47,136 bases of DNA, from positions 1-47,136 of the forward strand of contig JACRIO010000089.1 in assembly GCA_016220035.1 (NCBI GenBank), read 5' to 3'. The notes beneath the pieces were generated by a model that was not told the origin of the DNA, made no database searches, and saw nothing but the letters and a program-made list of their open reading frames with translations. The position numbers and the translations under genes are program-made. Within the stretch, counting starts at the first letter, position 1. Each line of letters begins with the position of its first letter. This DNA comes from Planctomycetota bacterium. GTDB lineage: Bacteria > Planctomycetota > UBA1135 > GCA-002686595. Positions 8,886 through 18,638 of this stretch are shown piece by piece.

Positions 8886-11800
8886 ATGGCCCGCCGCACC
8901 GCGATCATCGATGGCAACGAGGGCGCTGCTTCCGTCGCGTACCGCGCGAGCGAGGTGATCGCGATCTACCCGATCACGCCGTCCTCGACGATGGGCGAGC
9001 TCGCCGACGAGTGGGCGGCGGCGGGGAAGCCGAACCTCTGGAGCACGGTGCCCACCGTGCAGGAGATGCAGTCCGAGGGCGGCGCCGCGGGAGCGGTGCA
9101 CGGCGCGTTGCAGTCCGGCGCGCTCGCGACGTCGTTCACCGCGTCGCAGGGACTGCTGCTCTACATCCCGAACCTCTACAAGATCGCGGGCGAGCTCCTG
9201 CCCTTCGTGTTGCACGTCTCGGCGCGCACGCTCGCGACGCACGCGCTTTCGATCTTCGGCGATCACTCGGACGTCATGGCGTGCCGCGGGACCGGCTTCG
9301 CGATGCTGTGCTCGTGCTCGCCGCAGGAAGCGCACGACCTCGCGGCGATCGCGCACGCGGCGACGTTGCGCGCGCGCGTGCCGTTCATGCACTTCTTCGA
9401 CGGCTTCCGCACGTCGCACGAGCTCGCGAAGGTCGAGTTGCTCTCGGACGACGAGCTGCGCTCGCTGCTCGACGCCGCCGCGATCGCTGCGCACCGCGAG
9501 CGCGGACTCTCGCCCGACCATCCCGTGCTGCGTGGCTCCGCGCAAAACCCCGACACGTTCTTCCAGGCGCGCGAGGCGTGCAATCCGTTCCACGACGCGG
9601 TTCCGAGCCTCGTCGAAGAGGAGATGGCGCGCTTCGCGAAGCTCACGGGCCGTTCCTACGGTCTCTTCGAGTGGCACGGTGATCCCGCGGCCGAGCGCGC
9701 GATCGTCGTGATGGGTTCGGGCGCCGAGACGGCGCGCACGACCGTCGATTGGCTGCGGAAACGCGGCGAAAAGGTCGGCGTGCTCACGGTGCGGCTCTAC
9801 CGGCCGTTCGCGCTCGAACGTTTCCTCGCCGCGCTGCCGCCGACGGTGAAGAGAGTCGCCGTGCTCGATCGCACGAAAGAACCCGGCGCCATCGGCGAGC
9901 CGCTCTTCCTCGACGTCGTCGCGGCCTTGGCGGACGGTCGAGCGGGAGAGTTGCCGCTCGTGATCGGCGGCCGCTACGGTCTTTCGTCGAAGGAGTTCAC
10001 CCCCGCGATGGTGCGCGCAGTCTTCGACGAGCTCGCGCGCGCGAAGCCCAAGCGTCGCTTCACGGTCGGCATCGTCGACGACGTGACGCATCTGTCGCTC
10101 CCCGTCGGCCCCGAGCCCGACGTGCTGCCCAAGGGCGTGTTCCAGGCGCTCTTCTACGGCCTCGGCTCCGACGGCACGGTCGGCGCCAACAAGAACACGA
10201 TCAAGATCATCGGCGACGAGACGCCGCAATCCGTGCAGGGCTACTTCGTCTACGACTCGAAGAAGTCGGGAGCGACGACCGTGTCGCACTTGCGCTTCGG
10301 CGAGGCGGAGTTGCGCGCGCCGTACCTCATCGGTGAGGCGGATTTCATCGGCTGCCACCAATTCGAGTTCGTCGAGCGCATGGATGTGTTGGAGAAGGCG
10401 CGCAAGGGCGCCGTGCTGCTCCTAAACAGTCCCTACGGTGCGAACGAAGTGTGGGACCGCTTGCCGCGCGAGCTGCAGGAGACGATCGTCGAGAAGCAGA
10501 TCCAGCTCTGGACCATCGACGCGCTCTCGGTGTCGCGCGCGGCCGGCATGGGCGGACGCATCAACACCGTGATGCAGACGTGCTTCTTCGGCATCTCGGG
10601 CGTGCTCCCGCGTGACGAGGCGATCGCGCACATCAAGCAGGCGATCGAGAAGACCTACGGCAAGAAGGGCGCGGAGGTCGTGCGCAAGAACATGGAGGCG
10701 ATCGACGCGACGCTCGCGCATCTCGTGCGCCTCGAGGTGCCGGCGAGAGCGAGCTCCACGCGCCGCCGTCCGCCGGTGGTCGCGCCCGAAGCACCCGAGT
10801 TCGTGCAGCGCGTCACCGCGGTCATGCTCGAGGGCAAGGGCGACCTGCTTCCCGTCAGCGCGTTTCCGCCCGACGGCACGTGGCCCACGGGCACGGCGAA
10901 GTGGGAGAAGCGCAACCTCGCGACCGAGATCCCGGTGTGGGACGCCGAGCTCTGCATCCAGTGCAACAAGTGCGCGATGGTCTGTCCGCACGCGGCGATC
11001 CGCGCGAAGGTCTACGCGCCGGAGGAGCTCGCGCACGCGCCGAACGGATTCCTCCACGTGCCGTGGAAGGCGAACGACTTCGAGGGCCAGCACTACACGA
11101 TCCAAGTGGCGCCCGAGGACTGCACCGGGTGCCAATTGTGCTCCGTCGTCTGCCCCGCGAAGGACAAGGCGAACCCGCGGCACAAGGCGCTCGACATGCT
11201 GCCGCAGCGCGAGCGCCGCGAGGCCGAAAAGGAGCGCTTCGCGTTCTTCCTCGAGCTCCCCGAGGCCGATCGCACCGTCGTGAAGCACGACGTGAAGGGC
11301 ACGCAGCTCCTCGAGCCGCTGTTCGAGTACTCGGGCGCGTGCGCGGGCTGCGGCGAGACGCCGTACATCAAGCTCCTCACGCAGCTCTTCGGCGACCGCC
11401 TGCTCGTCGCGAACGCGACGGGTTGCACGTCGATCTACGGCGGGAACCTGCCGACGACGCCGTACTCGAAGAACAAGGACGGTCGCGGGCCCGCGTGGGC
11501 CAATTCGCTGTTCGAGGACAACGCCGAGTTCGGCCTCGGCATCCGCATGGGCGTCGACGCGCAGAGGAAGCTCGCGCGCGAACGCTTGAAGGCGCTCGCG
11601 CCGCGGGTCGGCGACGAGCTCGTGACCGCGCTGCTCGAGCAGGAGTCGTTCGACGAAGCGGGTGTGCGCGAGCAGCGCAAGCGCGTCGAACTCCTGCGCT
11701 CGAAGCTGCGCACGATCGACGGAACGGCCGCAAAGGACCTCCACGCGCTCGCCGATCTCCTCGTGCGCAAGTCCGTGTGGCTCGTCGGCGGCGACGGCTG

Positions 11801-12518
11801 GGCGTACGACATCGGCTTCGGCGGGCTCGACCACGTGCTCGCGTCGAACTGGGACGTGAACATCCTCGTGCTCGACACGGGCGTCTACTCGAACACGGGC
11901 GGCCAGCAGTCGAAGGCGACGCCGCTCGGCGCGGCCGCGAAGTTCGCGAGCGCGGGCAAGGAGATCCCGAAGAAGGACCTCGGCCTGATCGCGATGAGCT
12001 ACGGCCACGTGTACGTCGCGCAGGTCGCGTTCGGCGCGAAGGACGCGCAGACCGTGAAGGCACTCGTCGAAGCGGACGCGCATCCGGGCCCGAGCCTGAT
12101 CATCGCGTACAGCCACTGCATCGCGCACGGCTACGACATGGCGCACGGGCTCGAGCAGCAGAAGCTCGCGGCCGAGTGCGGCGTGTGGCCGCTCTACCGC
12201 GTCGACCCCAGGCGCGCGCTCCTCGGCGAACCGGCGATGGAGCTCGACCTCGGCGGCACGCCGAAGCGTTCGGTGCGCGAGTACACGCAGAACGAGACGC
12301 GCTTCCGCATGATCGAGAAGCTCGATCCCAAGCGGTTCGCACGCTTGCAAGAGGACGCGCAGCGCGACGCCGTGCGGCGCACGGACATCTACCGCCAGCT
12401 CGCCGAGCTGCGCGTGAAGCCGCGCGAGGCGCAGGGCAACGGAGCAACTTCGGCACCTTCCGCATCGGCTGCGCCGGCCGCAACGCCCACACCCGCTGCT
12501 CCGGCGAACGGAGCCTGA
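8886..12518 (+). CDS. nifJ: Pyruvate:ferredoxin (flavodoxin) oxidoreductase
   Basis: A 1210-residue single-chain enzyme converting pyruvate and CoA to acetyl-CoA and CO2 with reduction of ferredoxin or flavodoxin, in the cytosol. The N-terminal pyruvate-binding domain starts with AIIDGNEGAASVAYRASEV and YPITPSSTM. Two 4Fe-4S motifs follow: CIQCNKCAMVCP (about residue 690) and CTGCQLCSVVCP (about 746). The TPP domain has CAGCGET (about 819), GGDGWAYDIG (about 968) and a later SHC cysteine that completes the proximal-cluster set. The length is the usual one and all key residues seem present. The ATG at 8886 is preferred because GAGGA lies 10 bases upstream; an in-frame ATG at 8781 would add 35 low-complexity residues. 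The next gene follows after two bases. Confidence 0.96.
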   Translation: MARRTAIIDGNEGAASVAYRASEVIAIYPITPSSTMGELADEWAAAGKPNLWSTVPTVQEMQSEGGAAGAVHGALQSGALATSFTASQGLLLYIPNLYKIAGELLPFVLHVSARTLATHALSIFGDHSDVMACRGTGFAMLCSCSPQEAHDLAAIAHAATLRARVPFMHFFDGFRTSHELAKVELLSDDELRSLLDAAAIAAHRERGLSPDHPVLRGSAQNPDTFFQAREACNPFHDAVPSLVEEEMARFAKLTGRSYGLFEWHGDPAAERAIVVMGSGAETARTTVDWLRKRGEKVGVLTVRLYRPFALERFLAALPPTVKRVAVLDRTKEPGAIGEPLFLDVVAALADGRAGELPLVIGGRYGLSSKEFTPAMVRAVFDELARAKPKRRFTVGIVDDVTHLSLPVGPEPDVLPKGVFQALFYGLGSDGTVGANKNTIKIIGDETPQSVQGYFVYDSKKSGATTVSHLRFGEAELRAPYLIGEADFIGCHQFEFVERMDVLEKARKGAVLLLNSPYGANEVWDRLPRELQETIVEKQIQLWTIDALSVSRAAGMGGRINTVMQTCFFGISGVLPRDEAIAHIKQAIEKTYGKKGAEVVRKNMEAIDATLAHLVRLEVPARASSTRRRPPVVAPEAPEFVQRVTAVMLEGKGDLLPVSAFPPDGTWPTGTAKWEKRNLATEIPVWDAELCIQCNKCAMVCPHAAIRAKVYAPEELAHAPNGFLHVPWKANDFEGQHYTIQVAPEDCTGCQLCSVVCPAKDKANPRHKALDMLPQRERREAEKERFAFFLELPEADRTVVKHDVKGTQLLEPLFEYSGACAGCGETPYIKLLTQLFGDRLLVANATGCTSIYGGNLPTTPYSKNKDGRGPAWANSLFEDNAEFGLGIRMGVDAQRKLARERLKALAPRVGDELVTALLEQESFDEAGVREQRKRVELLRSKLRTIDGTAAKDLHALADLLVRKSVWLVGGDGWAYDIGFGGLDHVLASNWDVNILVLDTGVYSNTGGQQSKATPLGAAAKFASAGKEIPKKDLGLIAMSYGHVYVAQVAFGAKDAQTVKALVEADAHPGPSLIIAYSHCIAHGYDMAHGLEQQKLAAECGVWPLYRVDPRRALLGEPAMELDLGGTPKRSVREYTQNETRFRMIEKLDPKRFARLQEDAQRDAVRRTDIYRQLAELRVKPREAQGNGATSAPSASAAPAATPTPAAPANGA

Positions 12519-12520
12519 CC

Positions 12521-13519
12521 ATGGACCTTCGAACGAACTACCTCGGTCTCGAGCTCCCCCACCCGCTCGTCGTCGGCGCCTCGCCGATCTGCGACGACCT
12601 CGACCTCGCGAAGCGCGCCGTCGACGCCGGGGCGGCGGCGATCGTGATGCACTCGCTCTTCGAGGAGCAGATCGACCTCGAGAACGCGACACACCTGTGG
12701 ATCGAATCGCACGGCGACTCGTTCGCGGAGGCCGGGAGCTACCTGCCCGCGCCGCGCGAGTACGTGCTCGGCCCCGACGCCTACCTCGAACAGATCGGGA
12801 AGTTGAAGCGCCACTTCCGCGTGCCGATCATCGCGTCGCTCAACGGCGTCACGGACTCGGGCTGGCTCTACTACGCGCGGCTTATCGAGCAGGCGGGCGC
12901 GGATGCGCTCGAGCTCAACGTCTACGCGAGCGCGCACGACCCGCACGAGACGGCGCTCGCGATCGAGGACCGCGTCGTGCGCATGGTCCAGCACGTCGTC
13001 GCGGAGACGAAGCTCCCGATCGCGGTGAAGCTCTCGCCGTTCTGGACGTCGCTCGGCCACCTCGCGACGCGCCTCGAGCACTCCGGCGCGAAGGGCCTCG
13101 TCGTCTTCAACCGCTTCTACCAACCCGACATCGATCCCGAACGCCTCGAGGTCGCGCTGACGCTGCGCCTCTCCGATCCGTCGGAGCTCCTCTTGCGCCT
13201 GCGTTGGCTCGCGGTGCTGTCGGGCCGCACGCAGCTCTCGCTCGCGTGCTCCGGCGGCGTGCACAGCGGTCAGGACGCGCTCAAGGCCGTGCTCGCGGGC
13301 GCGCACTGCGTCCAGTTGGTCTCGGCACTCCTCCACCGCGGCCCCGAGCACATCACGAAGGTGAAGCGCGAACTCGAGCAGTGGCTCGAGGAGCACGAGT
13401 ACCACTCGCTGAAGCAGGCGCAGGGCAGCTTGAACCTCGTGCACACGCCGCACCCGGAGGTCTACGAGCGCGGCAACTACTTGAAGATCCTGCAGGGCTA
13501 CGCGCGGTCGATGCGGTGA
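12521..13519 (+). CDS. Dihydroorotate dehydrogenase-like flavoprotein
   Basis: A 332-residue TIM-barrel protein of the dihydroorotate dehydrogenase family. The N-terminus MDLRTNYLGLELPHPLVVGAS, the AIVMHSLFEEQ strand, the ALELNVYA segment, AVKLSPFW and the C-terminal SGGVHSGQDALKA phosphate/FMN-binding region fit the fold. It starts two bases after nifJ stops, so the two are translationally coupled. Linkage of this DHOD-like family to nifJ is, to my recollection, seen in other bacteria, which suggests a redox role beside PFOR rather than pyrimidine synthesis. The actual substrate is unknown. Confidence 0.88.
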   Translation: MDLRTNYLGLELPHPLVVGASPICDDLDLAKRAVDAGAAAIVMHSLFEEQIDLENATHLWIESHGDSFAEAGSYLPAPREYVLGPDAYLEQIGKLKRHFRVPIIASLNGVTDSGWLYYARLIEQAGADALELNVYASAHDPHETALAIEDRVVRMVQHVVAETKLPIAVKLSPFWTSLGHLATRLEHSGAKGLVVFNRFYQPDIDPERLEVALTLRLSDPSELLLRLRWLAVLSGRTQLSLACSGGVHSGQDALKAVLAGAHCVQLVSALLHRGPEHITKVKRELEQWLEEHEYHSLKQAQGSLNLVHTPHPEVYERGNYLKILQGYARSMR

Positions 13520-13630
13520 GCGGCGGGGCCCAGGCCAAGGGTTCGGCCCGGCTGCGACCCAAACCAACTTGCGGCTTCCTACGGCAGTCCTGACCAGCCC
13601 TGGGAGCCTCAGAACGCCCCTCGGCCATGC

Positions 13631-13655
13631 AATCTGGTGATGGCATCATCAGATT
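13631..13655. terminator. Stem-loop between convergent genes
   Basis: Arms of 11 bases (AATCTGGTGAT and ATCATCAGATT, one G-T pair) around GGC, followed by TTTC on the plus strand. It sits in the 172-base gap between the convergent DHOD-like gene and SNF2 helicase gene and is less GC-rich than its surroundings. A bidirectional terminator is the simplest reading, although the T tract is short. Confidence 0.5.
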
Positions 13656-13691
13656 TCATGAAGGGCCGCTCCGCGTTCGGCAGCGCCGACC

Positions 13692-16600
13692 TCACGCCAA
13701 GATCGCCGCGAGATCCTCCCGCGTCAGCTCGCGCAGCGCGCGGCCGGCGCCCTCGAAGAGCGCGTCGGCCAAGGCGCGCTTTTTCTCCTGCAGCGCGAGC
13801 ACTTTCTCCTCGACGGTGTCGCGCGCGACGAGGCGGTACGCAGTCACCGGCCGCGTCTGACCGATGCGATGCGTGCGGTCGATCGCTTGGCGTTCGACCG
13901 CGGGATTCCACCACGGGTCGAGCATGAAAACGTAGTCGGCGGAGGTGAGGTTCAAGCCGACGCCGGCCGCCTTGAGGCTCAGGAGGAAGACGCTCTTCGT
14001 CGGGTCCTCCTGGAAGCGCTCGACGCGCGCTTGTCGGTCGCGCGTCTGTCCGTCGAGGTACTCGTACACGATGCCGCGCGCGTCGAGCTCCTTCTTCACG
14101 AGCGCGAGGAAGCTCGTGAACTGCGAGAACACGAGCGCCTTGTGGCCCGAGTCGCGCAGCTCCTCGAGCATCTCCACCAGGGCGTCGAGCTTGGCCGAGC
14201 GCGTCTTCGCGTGGTCGGGGTCGATCAGCGCGAGGTGGCACGCGGCCTGGCGCAGACGCAGCAGCGCTTCGAGGACGTTCATGCCCGCCTTCTCGATGCC
14301 GACCTCGTCGACCTTCGCGAGCAGCGTCTTGCGGTAGTGCTCCTTCAAGTCGTCGTACTCGCGCCGCTGCGTGCCCTCGAGCTCGATGCTCACGACCTGC
14401 TCCGACTTCGCGGGGAGCTCCTTCAGCACCGCTTCCTTCGTGCGCCGCAGCAGGAACGGCCCGAGCGCCTTCGCGGCGAGGCGCACGGTCTCGAGCTCGT
14501 CCGAACCACCGAGCATCCCGCGCAAGGCGCGACTGCCCTCGAGCATGCCCGGGTTCAAGAACTCGAAGATGGAGAGCAGGTCCTCGATCCGGTTCTCGAT
14601 CGGCGTGCCCGTGAGCGCGAGCCGCTGATCGGCTTCGAGCAGACGCACGGCCTTCGCCGACTGGCTGGTCGGGTTCTTGATCGCCTGCGCTTCGTCGAGC
14701 ACGACGAGGTCGAAGCGCACGTCGGCGAGCAGCTTCACGTCGCGCAGGAGCGTTCCGTAGGTCGTGACGACGAGGTCCGCGTCCTCGAGCTTCGCGGGCT
14801 TCTTCGCGCGCGAAGTGCCGTGGTGCAGGAGCCCGTCGAGCTCCGGCGCGAAACGCTCCGCCTCGCTCTCCCAGTTGAAGAGCAGGCTCTTCGGCCCGAC
14901 GACGAGCGTCGGGCCCCTCGCCGCCTTCTTGCGGCGCAGGACGTGCGCGAGCACCTGCACCGTCTTGCCGAGGCCCATGTCGTCCGCGAGGCAGCCGCCG
15001 AGCCCCGCCTCGCCGAGGAACGCGAGCCAGCCGAGACCCGCGCGCTGGTACGGGCGCAGCTCGCCGCGGAAGCCCTTGGGTTCTTGGAGCGGCTCGGGCG
15101 CGCGCGCCTTCGCGAAGCGCTCGCGCAGCGCTCCGAAGCCCGCATCGACGCGCGCGTCCTGTTTCTCCGCGAGCAGCACGTCGAGCAGGAATCCGCGCGA
15201 GCGCGGCACGCGCAAGACGCCCTCGTCGAGCTCGCCGAGCTCCGCGAGCGCCGTCCAGCGCTCGAACCACTGCTGGGGCACGACGCCGAGGCTGCCGTCG
15301 GCGAGCGTCACGAACGGGCGGCGTTCGCGCAGCGCTTCGAGCAGCGCGGGGAGCTCGGCGCGCGCGCCGTCGAAGCTCGCGTTGGCCTCGACGTCGAACC
15401 AGTCGATGCCCGACTTCACGCCGAGCTCGAACTCGGCGTGCGCCCGCACGACGACGCCCTCGCCCTCGACGCGCCACTTTTTCTCGGTGAGCGCGCCGAC
15501 CACGGCGGCGAGCTGCTTCGGGAGGACCGTCCCGTCCGCGTCGCGGCCCGGAGCGCCGAGCTTCCCGCCCGCCGCGACGAAGTCCTCCGCCGCGCGCGTT
15601 TCGGCCGTCGCGTCGCGTTGCACGCGCAGCACGCGCTCGCCCTTGACGATCACCGCGGACGCATTGCGCCGCACGCGCGCGCCGCCGTAGTCGAACGCGA
15701 TGCGCGCGTCGAGCGCGAACTTCGCGTCCTTGGGCGGGAAGAGCGTGAGCACGGGCTCCGCCGTCGCGCGCACGTCCTCGACCAGGCCCTCCGCGCGCAC
15801 CGGCATCGCGGCGGGCGCCTTCGCGAGCACGCGCCGCACGTCCGACGCGCGGTCGCGGCCGAGCTTCACCGGCTTCTGCCCGGCGAGGTGCGCGGCCCAC
15901 GCGTGCGCTCCGTGCCAGTCGACCGGGATCAACGCGCCGCGCGCGTACGCGAAGCCGCCGGCGAGGATGCAGAAGAGCTCCTCGAGCGGGATCCTCTGCT
16001 CGCCGCGGAGGAGCGCGCCCGACAGCACGTACTCCTTCGCCGTGCTCGCGACCTCGAGCGCGAAGCTCCACGATTCCCCCGCGTCGAGCACGACGGGCGC
16101 GGGTTCGGTGCCGTCCTCCTCGACGATCCACAGCCGGTCTTCCGCGGCGAACCGCGGCAGGAGCATGCGCTGCAGCGCGGGCGAGAGGAGCACTTGCTCC
16201 GCGCGCGACGAGTAGAAGTAGCCGCCGTTGTGCTCACGCGCTCCGTCGACGAGCACGGCCTTGCCCATGCGATCGGTTTCGTCGAGGTCCGTGTCGTGCG
16301 GCGGTGTGCGCACGGATTTGTAGGCGCCGAACTCGCCCTTGGCGTTCTGTTTCGCGGCCTGGACCTCCAGCGCAACCGTGTTCACGTCCGGCGCGCCGGA
16401 CACCAGGACGTAGCGCAGCGCGATCGTGCGCCGCGGCGTGCTCGTCACGGGCGTCAAGGTGTCGAGCGTCGTGATCAGTCGTTCGGAACGGTGCTTCTCC
16501 GCGGTCTTCTCCGACATGCCGCCGCGAAAGATGTCGCCGTTCACGAAGGCGTCGATGAGGCGCCGCTTGACCGCATCCGGGAGGCTCGGATCCCCGAGGG

Positions 16601-16979
16601 CGCGATCGAGGAGCTCGTGCTCCGTAACGAGTTCCGCCTCGTCCTCGTCGTCCTCCCAGTCGTCGTCGAATGCGTCGTCCTCGTCGTCGATGCGCGCGAT
16701 CGCCGTGCTGCGCGCCGTACACTGCGTGAGCTCGTAGAGCACGGCGCACACGTGCTTGCACGCAAGGTTGTCCGAGTACGCGGGACACGTGCACGACGTC
16801 CTCCAGGCGCGCCCATCGAGCGTGAGCTGCACGATGTAGCGCGACGTCCCGCGCACGGACGCGCGCACGAGCTGGTCCGTGCGCTCCAGGACCTTCACGC
16901 GCCCCTCCGCCCGATACTGCCGCCCGCGAGCGCGGTTCGTCGCGCTCTGCACGTTCAACAAGTCCTCGAAAGTCCTCAT
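13692..16979 (-). CDS. SNF2-family DEAD/DEAH helicase with SWIM zinc finger
   Basis: A 1095-residue Swi2/Snf2 ATPase expected to translocate on double-stranded DNA. The N-terminus holds a SWIM finger (CTCPAYSDNLACKH, about residues 61-74) and a long acidic stretch (about 85-110). Helicase motifs: DDMGLGKTVQ (I, about 668), VVTTYGTL (Ib), VLDEAQAIKN (II, about 758), ALTGTPIEN (III), LVFSQFTSF (IV), LSLKAAGVGLNLT (V) and IDRTHRIGQ (VI, about 1039). The ATG at 16979 (MRTFEDLL) is preferred because GGGGAG lies just upstream; an in-frame start at 17057 would add 26 residues. Bacterial SWIM/SNF2 proteins are linked to chromosome maintenance and sometimes to defence; the role here is open. Confidence 0.92.
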   Translation of the reverse strand: MRTFEDLLNVQSATNRARGRQYRAEGRVKVLERTDQLVRASVRGTSRYIVQLTLDGRAWRTSCTCPAYSDNLACKHVCAVLYELTQCTARSTAIARIDDEDDAFDDDWEDDEDEAELVTEHELLDRALGDPSLPDAVKRRLIDAFVNGDIFRGGMSEKTAEKHRSERLITTLDTLTPVTSTPRRTIALRYVLVSGAPDVNTVALEVQAAKQNAKGEFGAYKSVRTPPHDTDLDETDRMGKAVLVDGAREHNGGYFYSSRAEQVLLSPALQRMLLPRFAAEDRLWIVEEDGTEPAPVVLDAGESWSFALEVASTAKEYVLSGALLRGEQRIPLEELFCILAGGFAYARGALIPVDWHGAHAWAAHLAGQKPVKLGRDRASDVRRVLAKAPAAMPVRAEGLVEDVRATAEPVLTLFPPKDAKFALDARIAFDYGGARVRRNASAVIVKGERVLRVQRDATAETRAAEDFVAAGGKLGAPGRDADGTVLPKQLAAVVGALTEKKWRVEGEGVVVRAHAEFELGVKSGIDWFDVEANASFDGARAELPALLEALRERRPFVTLADGSLGVVPQQWFERWTALAELGELDEGVLRVPRSRGFLLDVLLAEKQDARVDAGFGALRERFAKARAPEPLQEPKGFRGELRPYQRAGLGWLAFLGEAGLGGCLADDMGLGKTVQVLAHVLRRKKAARGPTLVVGPKSLLFNWESEAERFAPELDGLLHHGTSRAKKPAKLEDADLVVTTYGTLLRDVKLLADVRFDLVVLDEAQAIKNPTSQSAKAVRLLEADQRLALTGTPIENRIEDLLSIFEFLNPGMLEGSRALRGMLGGSDELETVRLAAKALGPFLLRRTKEAVLKELPAKSEQVVSIELEGTQRREYDDLKEHYRKTLLAKVDEVGIEKAGMNVLEALLRLRQAACHLALIDPDHAKTRSAKLDALVEMLEELRDSGHKALVFSQFTSFLALVKKELDARGIVYEYLDGQTRDRQARVERFQEDPTKSVFLLSLKAAGVGLNLTSADYVFMLDPWWNPAVERQAIDRTHRIGQTRPVTAYRLVARDTVEEKVLALQEKKRALADALFEGAGRALRELTREDLAAILA

Positions 16980-17098
16980 CCTCGCGCCGTCTCCCCTGTA
17001 TCCCGCCCCACCATCGAGGATCCGGACGAACGAGGCGAGCGCAAGCCCGCTCTCCATGCCTTCATCGCATCTCCGCTCGCCGCCCGAAGTTGATATCC

Positions 17099-17120
17099 GT
17101 GCCAGTCCCCTCTTTCACCC
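17099..17120 (+). repeat. 22-nt intergenic repeat, copy A
   Basis: Begins GTGCCAG and ends TTTCACCC. It shares GTGCC-x-G-xx-C and a terminal TTCACCC with four other intergenic copies in the window. Plus orientation, facing copies B and C head-to-head. Confidence 0.65.
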
Positions 17121-17269
17121 TCCGCGAGCGAGGAGCGAGCTGGTTCCGAGCGCCCTGTCCATCACGGCGAACGCTGGCTTCTCGTGCGCCGCGTGCTGAC
17201 CAGGGCGTGCCGACCACGGGGTGTCGAGAGGGGCGGACACCGCGCTCCACCGGCACGGCTTCCCAGCGC

Positions 17270-17387
17270 GCGCTCGTCCCCCGCGCCGTGCGCGTCGGCC
17301 ACGGGTGAAGAAGTGGACTGGCACTGCTTTCGCGCTCGTCCCCCCGCGGCGTGCGTGTCCGCCAGGGGTGAAAACGTGAACGGGCAC
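17270..17387 (-). repeat. Tandem ~60-nt unit carrying repeat copies B and C
   Basis: Two direct units (about 17270-17324 and 17331-17387) each begin GCGCTCGTCCC and end in a minus-strand copy of the 22-nt repeat: B at 17303-17324 and C at 17366-17387. The 413-base gap from the helicase start to the ATP-grasp stop (16980-17392) holds only copies A, B and C and GC-rich sequence with no convincing gene. Copy C ends five bases from the ATP-grasp stop codon. Confidence 0.65.
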
Positions 17388-17392
17388 CGTCA

Positions 17393-18613
17393 TCAACCAG
17401 CGCGTACGCGCACGGTGCGGCCGATCAGGTCGAGGAGCGCGCGGAGCTGGTCGTAGTCGGTGTGCTTCACGCGGAACCACGTGTTCACGTGCCAGCCTTT
17501 CTCGAGCGGCTGGGTCGCGGAGCCGGGCGCGGGGATCTCGCTCTCGACCAGCGCGTTGCCGATCGCGCGCATGGTCTCTTGCAGACCTTCGTGGCCGCGG
17601 TAGCGCCCGTCGCGGTCGGGACGGATCTGCACGGAACCGACCGCGTACTTGCGCGACGCCTGGCCCTCGACCTTGCCTTGCAGCACGGCGAGCGCCCAGT
17701 CCCTGTAGAGATCGAGTTCATTGCCCGCGACGTGCATGTCCCAGATGCGCTCGCCGGCGGGGCGCGCGCCGATCTCGGAGACCTTGAGGCCCTTGGGGCC
17801 GAAGAACCACTCCATGTGCGTCGCGCAGTCGGTGAGACCCAGCGCCGTGATCACCTTCTGAGCGGTTTCGCGCAGCTCCTGGTAGCTCTGCTCCTCGACG
17901 CGGTTCGTGCACGCGATCTGCGGCGCGATCGCGCGGCTCGACAGCGCTTCGAGGCAGCCGGGGTAGTAGTGCCCGACGAAGTCGTGCGCGATCTTCCCGC
18001 TCGCGGTGACGGTGTCGTAGAAGCCTTCGTGGCCCTCGATGAACTCCTCGACGACGAGCGCGCGCTCCTTCGACGGCTTCAGACGCTCGAGCGCGCGGTC
18101 GAGCTCCTCCTTCGAGCCCACCTTGAAAGTGTCGAGCGTCCCGAAGCCCGCGATGGGCTTCACGATGATCGGAAAACCCTCGCGCTCGGCGAACTGCATC
18201 ACCGTGTCGCGGTCGCGCGCCGCGGTCGACGCGGCGCACGGCAGACCCTGCGCGCGCAGCGCGTCCTTCATCGCGGCCTTGTCGCGGCACAACTTCGCCT
18301 GCTCGGGCGTGAGGCCGGGGAGGCCGAGCTCCTTGCGCACGAACGCCGCGCACTCGATCACGGGCTCGTCGATCGTCTCGACGCGCTCGATCGCCTTCTC
18401 CTTCGCGAGCTCGCGCGCGACGAGGAGCACCTCCGCGCCATCGAGCACGGACTTCACCTGCCGGTACGCGGCGAGCTGCTTCGCGAGCTCCGGCTTCAAC
18501 GCCTCGCGCCGCGCGTGGCCCACGCCGCTGACGCGCGCGCCGGCGCGGACGAGCCCCTCGACGAAGCGCAGGTTGTAGAGGCCGGTCTCGGGCGCGACGA
18601 AGAGGACGTGCAT
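17393..18613 (-). CDS. ATP-grasp domain ligase
   Basis: A 406-residue ATP-grasp protein related to the carbamoyl-phosphate synthase large chain and amino-acid ligases. An N-terminal Rossmann-like pre-ATP-grasp domain (HVLFVAPETGLYNLRFVEGL) precedes the ATP-grasp core: IIVKPIAGFGTLDTF (Lys about 152), VVEEFIEGHE (about 196) and the metal-binding KVSEIGARPAGERIW (about 290). Such enzymes join a carboxylate to an amine through an acylphosphate; the substrates cannot be read here. The lone gene ends against intergenic repeat C, and the next gene upstream is 25 bases away. Confidence 0.9.
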   Translation of the reverse strand: MHVLFVAPETGLYNLRFVEGLVRAGARVSGVGHARREALKPELAKQLAAYRQVKSVLDGAEVLLVARELAKEKAIERVETIDEPVIECAAFVRKELGLPGLTPEQAKLCRDKAAMKDALRAQGLPCAASTAARDRDTVMQFAEREGFPIIVKPIAGFGTLDTFKVGSKEELDRALERLKPSKERALVVEEFIEGHEGFYDTVTASGKIAHDFVGHYYPGCLEALSSRAIAPQIACTNRVEEQSYQELRETAQKVITALGLTDCATHMEWFFGPKGLKVSEIGARPAGERIWDMHVAGNELDLYRDWALAVLQGKVEGQASRKYAVGSVQIRPDRDGRYRGHEGLQETMRAIGNALVESEIPAPGSATQPLEKGWHVNTWFRVKHTDYDQLRALLDLIGRTVRVRAG

Positions 18614-18638
18614 CGGGCGCGCCAGGATAGCGCCGGGA

